From assembly GCA_036877525.1 (NCBI GenBank), contig JAZGTH010000001.1, positions 8,003,001 to 8,067,000 on the forward strand: a stretch of DNA of 64,000 nt. The letters are read 5' to 3'. The notes beneath the pieces are model-generated. The model saw only the letters and a list, made by a program, of their open reading frames with translations, made no database searches and was not told where the DNA came from. Both the position numbers and the translations under genes were made by a program. Source of the stretch: Chromobotia macracanthus. Its lineage: Eukaryota > Chordata > Actinopteri > Cypriniformes > Botiidae. Shown here piece after piece: positions 37,421-50,433 of the stretch (positions are counted from its first letter, which is position 1; each line of letters opens with the position of its first letter).

Positions 37421-40400
37421 AAGGAAAATTGGTGACGTGATGTCATGTGACATTTAGTCACAAGACGTGCAAGAACTAAGTATCAGCAAATACCCAAGGG
37501 AACAAGAAGTAATAATACTGTTGGTTTATTAAACAATAAAACATCAAAAAAACATCATCAATAAATTCAGAGAATCAAAACAATAAACATTAATGATGTT
37601 GGTAAACAGGTAAGTTAACTAAGAGCAGATTAGTAGTAGCTACTTAGCTTTAAGAATGTTCAGAGTCTTTTCTCTGTGTAACAGGTCCGGGTGTTCAGGA
37701 GAGCATAGAAGATAATCCGAAACAAGGGGATCAATGGAGAGAATCCCAGGTAAGTAAACAGTGAAGCAGGAATGGGAAAATCTGTATAGCTAGCGTGTAG
37801 ACCGGACGAAGAGGTGAGGAGTGTCTGTTGTATATATAGTGATGGTGATTAGCAGATACAAGTGTGCGTGATTAGAACTCTGGTGACTGGGAACGAGTGG
37901 ACATGGTTGGCTGTGGGGGAGTGTTCCTGACACCAAGGAGACGCACAATATTAACATTTGATTTGCTTAAGAAAGTTAAAACTGTTAAAGCTGCTGGCAT
38001 CTTCAATGACATGTTGACATGCCATAATTGAAATATATGTGAATATGAATGTTTATTAAGTTTATCAGTGAATAAAGATTAATATTTCTGTAATTTTCTA
38101 ACACAAAGCTATCGTAGAGGTTCAGATGACTTGGATTAAAGTACACAAATCATATGGACAGCTGTTAAGCTTCTGTATGTCATTTTTAACACTTGTTCTT
38201 ACTGTAAAGTGCAGCATAAACATTGTGCTAAACATCCTTTTGTGTTAAATAAATTAAACATTAACAATATTTGGGTGAACTCTTGGTTTAAACAATACAT
38301 AATCTTGCTTTAATCAATACATCAAACTTCTAGAACATGTAGAACAAAATTCTACATGTTTAGTGCTTCAGGATGATTTTAAAACTGATGCTGTTTTACT
38401 AAATATGCACTCTGGTTCCTAAATGATCTCATTCTGACCCTGACCTGCAAGAGGAAATGAGATTGTTACCCTCTTGTTTCTGTAGATCAGAGTATATTGA
38501 GTAAGATCAATGGTTATAAGCCTTCTATAATGGGTTAGATGATGTGACAGATGGTCAATTTCTATTTACTGCTGATTTTGAATATCCGCTCCCTCTTTCC
38601 CTCTGTCAAAAACTGTTAATGAGAATTTGTTTAGATAACACCTATTGTACACAGGGCACAAGGAAATACATTAAAGTATTAAGTAATGATTTGAATAATT
38701 AACATAAAATGAAATTGTGATCATGGATTTTTACACACTTAATTTCCTTATGGAATTAAAAAATATTGCAATATTGCCTTTATGCTTGGATTACGTTTAG
38801 TGTTTTTAAAAGATTTACTGTCCACAGTAGGGCAGCAAGTGTAATGCTGTCATTAGATGTCACATTGTAAATGTAACACATTGTTGCATATAGTCATGGT
38901 TAAATACAAACCTTTCATGAAAAGTAGGAACATGAATGTAATGTGAACTGCCACTGGCACACCTGAGTCATAAAACACACACCAACTATTTATTACACCA
39001 TACTACTATATAATGTAATTTGTGGCACAGAAATTATCAAACCCATATTCCCCGCATTACATGACATCATGTCCAATGTAAAGTCAGAAGTCATAAATAT
39101 TACAGAGCGGTTGTTTGGGCCTGGTGACAGCGCCAGCAGCCCACAGCTTGGCTCACCGACTGAATTAAAGATGTGTTCTGTTCAAACGTTGTGACTGCCT
39201 CAGATTAGCCATAAACAGTAATCTGTCACTTAGCTGCAGCCCGGTTGGCCATTTGAGCTGATGTAAACTGGCCCTGTCTTGGTGCTCCACCAGCCAGTGT
39301 AATGGGGATTCATTGATCCACTGGTCTCTCGCTGATTAAGTTAGATAATTAAAAAGCCTGTGGTATCTGTTCCATTAAAGATTGTTTGTGTAGCTCCTTT
39401 TTTGTGCCTTGTAGTTATTCATCTGTAGAAAACCAAAAGCTCTAAGGACCTTATGAGCTTTTATCTCTTTTTTGTTTCCTTTTTTTCTGTTTCAAGCATT
39501 TAATAAAATAATTTTGCTTTTATATATGATTTGTACATTTAACAGGCTACAATACTCTAATAATACTTAAACATAAGAAATGTATGTTTTATTGATTACA
39601 ATAAGACAAGCAGAAAGAGAGACAGTCAAAGACATTTAGGGATAAGATGGATTCTTGGCATTAATCTGAACATGCAACTGCCTCTATGTCTGTTTTCTTT
39701 GGAACTTGCACAAAGCCAATGGTAAGGGTGGTTTAACGAAGCATTTATGTGGACAGATGCTGAATTTCTCTGTATTCTTGGTCTTCTTGTCCTCTGCTGT
39801 CAATGTTAGCTATGTGGACCCTTCTTCCTTCTCCTCTTTGATGGTGCTAATGCCATCTCTGTCTGCGGAGAGGCTGAAAATAGCAGAGCAGCTCTCATTA
39901 ACAGATTAGGTGTTGCAAGGAATCTATGTGGTCAGAGCTCCAAGGCCTGATATTGTTCCTCCAGGATAGCAATTATGGCTGATTGACATGTTGGCACGCG
40001 GGGGAGAGGCCGGAAGACAGCTCTGCGATGAAGGACAAAGTGCTCTTCCTCATGGGCTCAGACCAGTGCAGTTGTGGCATCTTGGCCCACCATGCCTCAC
40101 CAATCCAATCAGAGCAATTTGTATCAAACAGTGCAGATGTACAGGAAGTGGGAAGAGGTAGTTTATTTGTCCCTGGAAAACGCTCTAGCAGATATATTCT
40201 GCAACACAAACATGCTCGCACAGTTCCTGCAATTTGTTGAGCATGAGGTTATGCATTAATAATAAATGAACTTTGTGTCATTGTCAGTGGTAGTGGAATG
40301 ATGAACATGATAGCCTGATGTCAGCTCCTGACTGTATTACTCACTCAGGGTTTGCTGTTTGCAGTTCCAGAAACCCACAAATTAAACTCTGTCCAGACAC

Positions 40401-41279
40401 AGATAAACTATGTGTCTCTCCGCGTCCCTCACCTCACTGTCAGGTCAGGATAATGATGCCTTTTACAGTCTCCCCTGCATGAGGCAGGATTTGACTTATC
40501 AGTGGAACACTGTAAGAGTCATCATTGTAACAGCTCAGGTCATACTTAGAAACTTGGAAATAACAACTTGAAAATGATCACATCTATGTATCTGAGAGTG
40601 AAAGTGTCTGAGGCCTGAAACACTCTGTGCAAGTACGTGAACATAGATGTTTCTAGCTACGCGAGCTTGATTTTAGCTCTTGTAACGTTAAGCATAGATA
40701 TTACTAGACAATGTTTAATCTCAAGCTCCCATTAATTTATCTGTCAGCCTGACAAAATCTGTAGTTATGTGAACTCACCTCCGGATTGCTAAAAACAACA
40801 GCTGTGGTAAACTAGCAGAGTTTATTTTACTGTCAATCGTCCTTTTAACAGTCCTTTTAAAAAACTAGTTTTTTACAAATACAGGTTGTTAAAAGTAGAT
40901 TAGGCAATTTCGGAAAGGCTAGTGATTACTATCAGGACATGAAGACACTTTCAACTAACATAACAAAAAATGTTTCTTTAAAAAATCACCTACAATGACA
41001 TTAAGATCTATCCTTCTAGTCAGTTTAATTCCTTATTCTGTCATCTAAATGCTCTCCGTTCTAGTGAAATCACAAAAAATAAACAACAAAATGCTTTACC
41101 ATTACTGATGTACTTTTACTGACAAAGAGATTTAATTTTTTTTCACAGTAACTGTTAGTTGCACAAGATTTAAAATCATAACCTCTCACGCACAAGGCAA
41201 GAAGCATTTCTCACTGCCACATCAACCATATTTAGGTAGGGTGCTAAGTTCGCTAACTAAGTTCACTAACCTTAAGCTG
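37421..41279. other. Intergenic DNA with candidate conserved blocks and a probable repeat fragment
   Basis: No gene is seen. The stretch 37,640-37,925 (AACAGGTCCGGGTGTTCAGG ... GATTAGAACTCTGGTGACTG) has the texture of a teleost LTR or transposon fragment, without visible ends. The blocks 39,110-39,400 and 39,960-40,260 are unique and balanced in composition, and look like conserved non-coding elements. The rest is AT-rich and unremarkable. Confidence 0.35.
39110..39400. promoter_or_regulatory. Candidate conserved non-coding element
   Basis: A repeat-free 290-bp block of balanced composition in AT-rich surroundings. It carries motifs such as GACAGCGCCAGCAGCCC, CTCAGATTAGCCATAAACAG, GGATTCATTGATCCACTGG and GATTAAGTTAGATAATTAAA. 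No open frame spans it. The call rests on texture and desert position only. Confidence 0.4.
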
Positions 41280-41569
41280 CATTCACACGACCAGCAACTT
41301 TGTCACTATGTGTTGCCAGTCACTGACAGTTGAGTTGCTAATGGGCATTCTAACTACTGGTTGCTACAGCAACTAAAACAAACATTCTGGAGGCAGTGAA
41401 CAGTGCAGTGAATGCATAACATTGGATGATGTGCTCCACTGATTTTACTGTCATTGGTAGTTGCTCCTGAAATTCGCTGATCATTTGCATAAAGTTTAAG
41501 TTTCTCGCATTGCTGGAAATGAGTGAGATCATAATGCTCTGTCGCTGCTAGTCGCTGGCTATGTGAATG
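41280..41569. mobile_element. Short DNA element with 19-bp inverted ends
   Basis: The left end CATTCACACGACCAGCAAC and the reverse-complemented right end CATTCACATAGCCAGCGAC differ by four transitions. Between them lie further words such as GTTGCCAGTCACTGACAG and GTTGCTACAGCAAC. The 290-bp length and inverted ends suggest a MITE. No target duplication was established. Confidence 0.5.
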
Positions 41570-44500
41570 GTTTAGAATCGCCCTCAGGTCAAATACTGTA
41601 CTGTCAAGGCAGAGAAACTGGAGAAACAGATTCAATCTTATAAAAGTGTTTATATTTACCTGAATATATATTTAAAAGTACAGGCATTTCAAGGTAACTT
41701 TATCGCCCCCTTGGAGATTTGTTACTGCTACAGTAATGCAAGAGCATGCGTTAAGTATGTACAAAGCGAAAAGTTGCTATGCTTTGGTCAGGCATTTGCA
41801 TCTGTGTTTGTTTACTTGCATAGAATATGTTTCTGTCTTAATTGTTTGCGAATACATACTCTATATCAAAGATGGACTCTCTTCTAACAGGGGATTACGA
41901 ATCTTGTTGTAGCAATGGTGGCAGTCCTCATTTGGTCGTGCTTTAATTAGTGCTTCAGTATTTCTCTCCTGTTGCTTGGTGGCACCTGAAAGAAGAGAAG
42001 AAAAGAGAGAGACCTTCATGTAATAATTACTGCCCTGGCCCTCCCCTTTTGATCAGGGATGGCTTGCTCTCTCCAGGGCTTCACTCCATGGCTGCTAATC
42101 AAATAAATGTGCCCTTTAAATAGATGTTGTGTGTGATTTCTCCCCTTGCCCTTCTCTAGCTGTTTTAAAAGAGAAACATTGTGAGGTCCCTGTGGTTGCC
42201 CTGACTCCATGTCTTTTAAAGCTGGATGTTTGATGTTCATTCAGATTTTTTTCCTCTCTGCTCTTTTTGTAGTTTTCAAAGGAAAAAGATACCTCTGAAT
42301 TTTGAAACATCAAAAAATCCATCAGCAGAATCAAGGGAATTTATGATTTTTATGAACTCTAAAGTTGTCAAGTCTTCACTGGTATGTGAAGAACATTTTG
42401 ACTAAGTTGCCTCTAATTAGGAGATGCTTAGAGGGGTAGGACCTACTGATAACTTTGGTATGTTTTCTCACTATTCTGTATTTTGTATGCATTTTATCAT
42501 GCTACATGCTTCAAATCAAGTCATCTTTCAAAGCCTGAGATACAGACGAGATACAGAAGAATTTGGGACAATGCAAAACTTACAAAGTTTTTCTGAGCAG
42601 ACTTTTTGTGAACAGTACTATAAAAATGGGGTCATTTTAATGCAGCTCATCTTACAGTTCAAACTAATAGAGGACAGAGGAAAACAAAAAGTGGACAGTG
42701 AAAATGATCATACATAAACAGATGCGCTACAATTTTTCTAGTCTTTAGATATAGCACACCTACTGTGGTGTGGAGGGACAGGTAGCATGATACCATTTCA
42801 GTTTGTTCATAAGCCTGGACTTTAGTCAGATGTACAGTTGCTGTTCATAGGCGGGACTCAAGCTTTTTCCCTGCAAGTCCAGTCTGTCCAGAAGGGGATA
42901 GCCTGACTGAAAGTTAAGCTATCATTTTAAGTGGGCAGCACTCATCCGGTGGACTTTCAAAAAAATCTGCAAGGGCTAAATAAATTCTGTCTGTCTTCAA
43001 CTGAAAGGGAGAAGGAAGGTTTTTTTACAGTTAATTTTGTTGTACATTTAGTAGTGCATAAGATACAAACTGTACCACACTATGTCAAAAATAAAAATCT
43101 AAATTTTCCTTGTAGTGTTTTTTACCTATAACAAAATTTTTCACATTTACAATTTGTGTGTCACAGGTAAACATGATTAAAATTCTAAAAGGATTTAAAA
43201 GGAGCCAGAAGTTTTTTAAAAAAGCCAAAAATGTAATGCAAATAAAAGTATGTGAAAAATATGGTACATTTGTAAATAGTAAATGCTCCTTTTCTGGTGC
43301 TCCCTTACTATACTTTATTCAAAAGAGAATTTAAACTGTAGACTATACAGAATGTGTAATTCACAAAGATGTCACAAAGGTCATCAACAAGCAGAAAAAC
43401 AAGTCAATTAGGTGATTTACCAGCAGGTGGGGTTTGCTGCTGTGTTTGCTGAACTGTCAATATTCTCATCTTTTGATAATCTTAAATCATCTTTTGAACA
43501 ATTTTATTTAGCAATTTTATCTAATTTTATTTAGCTGATATGCAACTCTAATTACATTATGTTATTTCCTATTGGCCTTGGGTGTTAACTTCCTTTTTGT
43601 ATATTTTCTTTTCTTTTGTGAGTGTCATTTATTTGCGCAGTAAGGGCCTGAATATTCTTTCTGAGGTATTTCTCAGGTATGCATTAGCAGAATAGGTAGA
43701 ACGAAATGCACGCTCTGCATAATATAAGCCATGACATAAAAAGAAAAATATATACAAAGTATATAAAGTGTAGATCCTATCTTGACCTCACAAAAATGTA
43801 TGTTTTCCTCTCATAAAAATCAAAGAACTGAAATCTATGCTTGCAGTGACCTATAAACAAACTCTGTGTTGATTCTGGCTCAAAGTGGCATCAGTTGTTA
43901 TACATAATCACTATCAACCTCTGAAGGGATCTGGATCTCGGTGAAAGTGATACTTCCCCTGACCGCTGCTATAGCTGCAAACACCGCCTTGTTTAAAAGG
44001 ATTCTCTCTCTTCAGGTGTAAGAGAGTTTCTCGTACAAGGTGGGTAAAATAGCAGGGAACAAACCTGTGTTTTGAGATCACATGGCTGACGAAAGTGGGT
44101 GCTGTGTCTTGGGGACACAGCCACCTTCGTGATCCACAGTGGCTGGTACCTGATATGTTGAAAAATATACTGGGTGAGATTACAATAGGTGAGTTTATTT
44201 TAATTTGCTGAAATGAAACAGTGGTCTCAGTGTTCATGGTACAAGGTCTTAGTAGCCTGAGTGACACATCAGATTTCAGATTCAGATTATTTTCAATAAA
44301 AGGGTTATTCCTGTTTTGCAAGAACCTTTTGAACTTTAACATTAACTTAAACTTTTGAACTTAAACATTTGTTTAACATTAACAAAACAATCATATGTTT
44401 CATGTTTGTATTATAATTTTTGGATGTTTTTTCTATAACAGGCTTTACCACATTTAGGAAATATGATCTTATCAAGTACAGATGCTTAAACTTTATTTAG

Positions 44501-47500
44501 TTTTTATTATATACACATATATACAAGATGCTCAAGAACTCAGGAGCTATGGATATAAGAAGCTAAAGTTACTGGTATTCATACTGTTGTTTTTCTTCTA
44601 AAATTAAGGATCTGGAATTTAAAAGGGATTTTACTGAAGATTAACAGGATAGAGAGTGATGCAGAAAAACTATAAACACATTACAGACATTTCTAAAAAG
44701 CATTTATTTTGATTAGAGAATAAAAAACACCTGTAATATATTTTATAATAAATTGCCTGTTATTTTTTTTTTCATTTTTTTCACATTAATTTTAGAAGGA
44801 GAAAAAAACAAAAGTTGGTCCTCTTTTAGGCTCCTCTTTGAGCAGGCTCTGTGTGTTCTTCTTCACCCATCAAATCTCAACTGCCCTACTGTTTAAAGTG
44901 GACATGCTGTCATACTTCTACAGGGACATGATAATCACTGATATTACAAGTGTTCCTCCTGGTTGTAAAGGACAGATTTGTTTCTATATAAGGACTTCTC
45001 TAAAAACCTTTTTATCTCTGCCTCAGTGGGAGGTCACACAATGCCCTTTGAAACAGAAATGTGTTGTAGCCTTGTCTCCTATTGCCTCTGTTTTGATGTA
45101 CCATGCAAATTCTACTTTTTCTGGGCTGGTAGGTGATGATGGATAGGAACATTGTGTTTAGATGTCCACGGGTGAAGACGTGACCAAATTGTGAACTCTA
45201 AGGATAACAATCGACAAACTCCATAACAAACTGTTTACAAAGTTCAATGCAGATAGTTGGTTTTCTTTTACTGTTTTATAAAACAGTTTCTGTCTGTCTT
45301 CTAATCTGATCAGACAAGCAATGTTCCAAGAGTGATGTTATTTCATATAAACCATTGCATTATTATATTATCTGTCTGTGCAATGCTCAGTGATATGCAA
45401 TAAATGTTTCTTGTGGAACTAATTTCATACGTGGCACAAAAATAAACTGGCCATGGCCAAAATGTAATTTACTTGATACTTTATGTATGATGTTTATAGA
45501 GCTGTTGAATAAAAACAATATCACAATCACAACTGTTTGTTGTGTCATTCCAACATCGTGGCCATTGTTGGCAAAAGCTCTGCTGATACAGTATGCAACA
45601 TAACAGCATTCTTGCTCATGTTAAATTGCTTAAATAAAACAAAAAAGCTGTTTGATGTTTGATGGTTTATTTCATCTACCTATTTTGATCGAGGTGATTG
45701 AAAAAGAGGTGATTGTAGAAGTTGATTAAATTTTCTCATGGTGTCTAGCACCATATTTGGTCTAAGATGGGCCTATTAAACAATGGGTTACAAATAATCA
45801 TTATTCTATAATATTAATATTATATATTATTATTATTATATGTAGGATTGAAGCCTACATACTATAATTGACATAGCAGATAACTGAAATAGATATTGAC
45901 TTGCTGAGACTGACCTAAATTGAAGTGTAAATGGTTTTCTCTGTTGTTGTTTGATCTGTCAAAATGATGAGAACAATTACTTGTCAGTGTTTTTAAAATT
46001 CTGTAAATGACAGACAATTTTCTGTCAATACAACCTCTGGTTGTTTCGAAGACAGTGATGCATGTTTACTGTGATACTTTACCGGCTGATGAAATTTTTG
46101 TAGTGTATGTTGTCCTTTGTAGTCCTGTTGTCCTAGAGCACAAGACAGTAGTCTTCATTGGCTTGTTCCATCAATTTCAGGTAGACAAATTGTAAAAATT
46201 GCTTTAGTGTGTAAGCACAGCAAAAGAAGAATAACTTTGTCACTATGTCAGAATCCATAGAGCTAAACCAGCTCTGTAAAAAAACTGTTCTGACTCTTTC
46301 ATAGACATCTACCTCAAGAGTGCCTTTATAGCTCTGAAGGTATAGATTCCATATGACATTTACTTCTTACATGTATTACAAAGTCTGGTTTCATCTCCAT
46401 ATCCTTGATCGTTAAATAACTGCTGTTCCTCAGAGTGTATGAATTTACTTAAGCCTGTCAGGGATTCTGTGGCTATTACCAAAAAGCTCTGGCCTGGGAC
46501 ATAATTCAATAACAAATAGACCAACAGTTTTTGCAGCATACATTCTGTGCACCTAATGGAGCCACTGAAGTGGCAGGCCCTCAGATCTGTTCTGATAAGA
46601 CGATAGCATGGGGAACACTTCCATTTCATCATGGCCCTTTCTTTTTTTAAAGATAAAAGGGGCTGGAGTCTAATGACTTGTGAGCAATAAGTATGTGTTT
46701 AAGTAAATGTACTTGCAGGGGGAAAAAGCTTTTTCCAATTCGCATATCAATATTTTAAATGGAGTTTCTATTGCTGTCTCTACATACACTTGATAACTTG
46801 ATTAGTGGCGTGATGTGTTCTGACAGCCTTGTTGTTAGAAATACCCCATTAACTATGTCTGTCATCTTATTTTCCCTTGGTAGTCTGTGGAACACCCTTA
46901 TATTTCATAATTTGTTTTGCTATCAGGGCTGATTTGTAAATGTGCAAATTCTAATTAGTTGCAGCCACTGTTTCTAATTTATTAAACATTAAATTAATAC
47001 TGTGGTGGATGCTTTTGTCTTCCCTAGATGGAAGTTTATGCTTTGCAAATTTTTTTGCCTTTTAGGTTGTCAGCACTTTTTAAATGCACTGTTCTTTGAC
47101 CAAAATGCTTTCTCCTGGTTTGTTTGTTTTCCCTCACTAGTCATCAACAAGGTACTATTTATTTATCTTAGGTCTCTCGCTTTCTTTTTCATTCAATAAA
47201 AGCGTCACAGTCTACTGGGCTTCAATCTTGCTGCTTTGTTTAACTTCATTAAAGCTGTCTTAATCTAAAGCATAGTCGGTAGTTTCAGAGGCTGCACAAT
47301 ACATCTTCTGAAGTTACTTTGTCACTTACACATTAACAATTGTTTTGTCCCTTATTTCCTCCTTGGATGTCTTACCTCTGCATCAAGAAATGAAGGAGGG
47401 GCATTTGCATGCTTACAGCATGTTTTAGAAAATAAAATTTTTTCAGCATACTGTTTATTATTAAATGCCATGTATAATGACTCTTAGCACAAAATCCTGA

Positions 47501-48612
47501 AGCAAAAATGAGATTGGGCTTTTTGAGTTCTGACCTACAGCATGTTATATTAATTCTGTTGCTTAGATTTTGTTAAACGCTAGATCACTTTGCTATCTCT
47601 GTGTGACAGCTGCCTGTGAATTCAATGTGATTTGAAATGTGCCATTTGTATTGAATTACCAGACGTTTATTGAACACCCACTTATCCCAAGTGAACTTCA
47701 GTCTAATTAAGTTTCAAGAAACACATCCATCAAACTATTGAGGCAGTTAATTTCCCATTGCCTCCTGGATCGGTATTCCTTCCTGAATCACTGAAATTCA
47801 CATGAGCATCATTTCAGCAATATCATTCGCTTTTCCTTCCTACTGGGCTGCAGCTGGGATGGCCACACTTGAAGCATGCTGTTCACCCCACATGCTATTA
47901 AAACATGCTTCCAGAAAAATCCCCCAGTCGTGGACAATTGTGAAAGAAGTCCCCAAGCACTTCCTTTTGTTTGACTGTTTCTGGTGGAGTAATTTCATTA
48001 AAGCACTGCTGTTTGATATGTTATAATGAATAGTGAGACTAAAGGGGCAATGAGGATATCACGGTCTATGCTTCATTCAGTGTAAGGTCATTTCAGTTGC
48101 CAGGACAAACCCTTAGGAGCTACACCAGTATTGCAAAAAATCTGTATATATATACTATAGTTTGATAGTTCACTAAACAATGATTATTATGAAGGTTGTG
48201 TGTTTTTATTCTTTCTTTGTTCGATCACAGGTTAATTGACATTTGTTTAAGAATCTGCAAAGCAACTGTTCAATTTTTACAGCCTACAGAAACACAGTGT
48301 TTAAATAGGGGAGTTAACCTAATGGGATCTTAATTACAGTATGGCAAATCCATTTTGAGAATGAGAAAACACTGATATTAATTATAGAAGAATGAGAAAT
48401 GATGTGCCATGTAATTGGCAATCAGTTTGTTTTGTACTTTAGGCTACTTGCATTTGAAAATGAATGATGGGGTATTTAAAGTAATATATTCTAGTTTTTA
48501 CATTTGCTGAACAGAACTTGTCTACATAATCAGTACAGATCACAGAAGACAACAACTGATTAATACATATACATTTTCTAGATTTTTTTCATATAGTAAA
48601 ATGGACCACAAA
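41570..48612. other. Intergenic DNA, no gene seen; one candidate conserved block
   Basis: Long AT-rich stretch. The largest open frame (43,914-44,342, minus strand) encodes 142 residues with no recognisable domain and lies in sequence without splice signals that I trust, so it is not called. The block at about 47,750-48,010 is unique, balanced in composition and looks like a conserved non-coding element. A short AT-rich simple tract (TATTATTATATG-like) lies near 45,810-45,845. Confidence 0.35.
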
Positions 48613-48649
48613 ATTCTCTAGTTGCACTTTCTTTGTGCAACTAGAGAAT
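48613..48649. repeat. Perfect 15-bp inverted repeat
   Basis: ATTCTCTAGTTGCAC and GTGCAACTAGAGAAT are exact reverse complements separated by seven bases (TTTCTTT). No terminator role applies in a vertebrate genome. It is either a fold-back remnant or an RNA hairpin if transcribed. Confidence 0.8.
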
Positions 48650-49464
48650 ACAGAGTACAGAGCACCCAAATGAATATTGTGGTTTATAAATAATACAACA
48701 TCAAACCAAACAAACATGAAAATTGCTTTTTGGCACATCTTTGGAGTATGTCAGCCTCACAAACAGTTTTTTTTTTATTGTTTCTCTTACATGTGTAGCT
48801 TGTCTTCAAAGCACACTAACTGGATGTAGCAGAGTCTACTCTTATTAGTGCAATTATCCATGTGAGAAAAACCTGCTTTCTTTTGCCTTTTTTTCACTCT
48901 GTCCTTTCTTTTGGCCCTTGCATGATTATTTGTTCTGCATAGAGACACCCTCCACACACTATTTGTCATAAAATCCCTCATTTGCTGGATCCTGAGGAAG
49001 GCAGATTATGCTTATTTTTCATTTGGACAGAGGGAGATGGAGCCAGGTGTTTGGCAGCAGTGGAGTGTTCAGGTGTAACTGGGCTGACGATGGGACATGA
49101 TGAGTTGGGGCCAATGAAGGATGAGGCGTAGAAGATTTCAGGGAGAGCAGCACCCTGCTGGCCCCTCCCTCAAAAGCACCCCAGGTGATCAGAAAGAAGG
49201 AAAACTTTCATTTCTAATCTTCTTGTGCCGTGATCACGTTTTGCTGCTTTAATTAGTTCATTATGGCCTTGATGAAAATGCAAGCTTTGCAAGCACAAGG
49301 CTGCGGCCTGGTATTCTGCTAAACTCATTAAGATCACTTGTATTGCCTTTTGGAGTCTCAAGGTGATCTTAGCTCTACAGGTGTAACTGCTTCTCAACAA
49401 TTAAAGCCAATTCATACCAGGACAAAATAAAAACAATCAGAAAAAAGTCAAAGGGATAAATATA
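48650..49464. other. Intergenic DNA with a candidate conserved block
   Basis: No gene is seen. The part at about 49,140-49,400 is unique and GC-balanced (CCCCTCCCTCAAAAGCACCC, TGCTTTAATTAGTTCATTAT), with the look of a conserved enhancer. Confidence 0.35.
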
Positions 49465-49490
49465 TTAATCTGAATGATCATTCAGATTAA
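49465..49490. repeat. Perfect 26-bp palindrome
   Basis: The half TTAATCTGAATGA is followed directly by its exact reverse complement TCATTCAGATTAA, with no spacer. This could be a small fold-back remnant. Confidence 0.85.
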
Positions 49491-49510
49491 AATATAAGAT
49501 AATAAAAAAT

Positions 49511-49544
49511 AAGTGTGACATGGCATGCTATCCATGTCACACTT
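49511..49544. repeat. Perfect 13-bp inverted repeat
   Basis: AAGTGTGACATGG and CCATGTCACACTT are exact reverse complements separated by the eight bases CATGCTAT. It lies 20 bp from the neighbouring 26-bp palindrome and about 270 bp left of the LTR retrotransposon. Confidence 0.85.
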
Positions 49545-49813
49545 GTCCCTTCCCTATATAGCAAATGACACTTGAGTCTCCTATATCGGGAAGTGAATAA
49601 AAATGAGTGAGTGAATTCAGTGCTGATGTAAATATCATACGTCAGAGAGTACTGTTGCAGAAACATCATGCCTAGCTGTAATAACATCTGTGTGACTTAT
49701 GTATTGTAATAGATTGTATCGTAATATGGTAATATGGATTGTATTCATAAAATGGTGACATTCATATTCTCACTATTTATTTGTCATGTTTATTGTATTA
49801 GCTGTTAGCTAAT

Positions 49814-50254
49814 TGTAAGATCACGCCAGCAGAGGGAGCCCTCACCGGAATACTGACTGCTCATGCTCCCTCTGCTGAACTCTGAACTTTGAACCCTGAA
49901 CTCTGAACTTACTTCCTGTTTGGCATCTATATAAACCTTGCTGCCACAGGGTCACTTTTGAAGTATTGCCAGCTTTACACCTGACTACTGAGCATTCTCT
50001 TGCCTTTTACTGCCTGTTTTCCTGTCTTTTACCTTTTGTTTGTTCCCTTTGTCTTTTCTGATTTTTGCCTTGCCCCTTTGTTTGATGCCTGGATTGGACT
50101 GTTTGTTTGGATATTGATTCTCTTGTTGCATGGTTGGACTGTCTATGTTTATTACGACCCTTTGCCTGTTGATTATGGATCACGACTCATTTGATAACCC
50201 CAATAAACATCCGCAACTGGATCCTGCTTCAGCTTCTGCCTCAGCCCCCTTACA
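49814..50254 (+). repeat. 5' LTR of the retrotransposon
   Basis: The LTR is 441 bp, TG...CA ended. It has a TATA box (TATATAAA, 49,928-49,935), so the RNA start is predicted near 49,958. A polyadenylation signal AATAAA lies near 50,202. An inverted pair (CAGCAGAGGGAG at 49,827-49,838 and its exact complement at 49,866-49,877) lies near its start. Its first 138 bp differ from the 3' LTR by one base, but the middle (about 50,030-50,130) is strongly different. Confidence 0.93.
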
Positions 50255-50255
50255 G

Positions 50256-50265
50256 AATACTTCGC
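50256..50265 (+). other. Self-priming primer-binding site
   Basis: AATACTTCGC, starting one base after the 5' LTR, is the exact reverse complement of GCGAAGTATT at 53,065-53,074 in the 3' LTR, where it starts 31 bp after the first base of the TATA box. That is where the RNA should begin. Tf1/sushi elements are known to prime minus-strand DNA with the 5' end of their own RNA in this way. The usual TGG of a tRNA primer site is absent. In the 5' LTR the partner is mutated to TTTTGAAGTATT. Confidence 0.8.
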
Positions 50266-50433
50266 CTACCCTCAATCCAGCGGATGTTTCACAGCTGTAA
50301 GCTGCATTTGTCTACCAGGGTGAACTATTACGCAGCTACCACAAACAGCTAGCTAACTTACAGGCATCGAATGAACTACTGCTCCAGCGAACTACTGCTC
50401 TCCTCCTTCCACTACGTCGAGCACGGTAAGACT

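Noticed and set aside
39973..40259. Three overlapping frames at a unique block
   Set aside because: None resembles a protein; the block is better explained as candidate conserved non-coding DNA.
43920..44150. Possible small nuclear RNA because of a structured-looking, less AT-rich segment
   Set aside because: No match to the U1, U2, U6 or 5S landmarks that I could recall, and no promoter elements.
43914..44342. 142-residue open frame on the minus strand
   Set aside because: No recognisable domain, no splice or promoter context, and length compatible with chance in AT-rich DNA.
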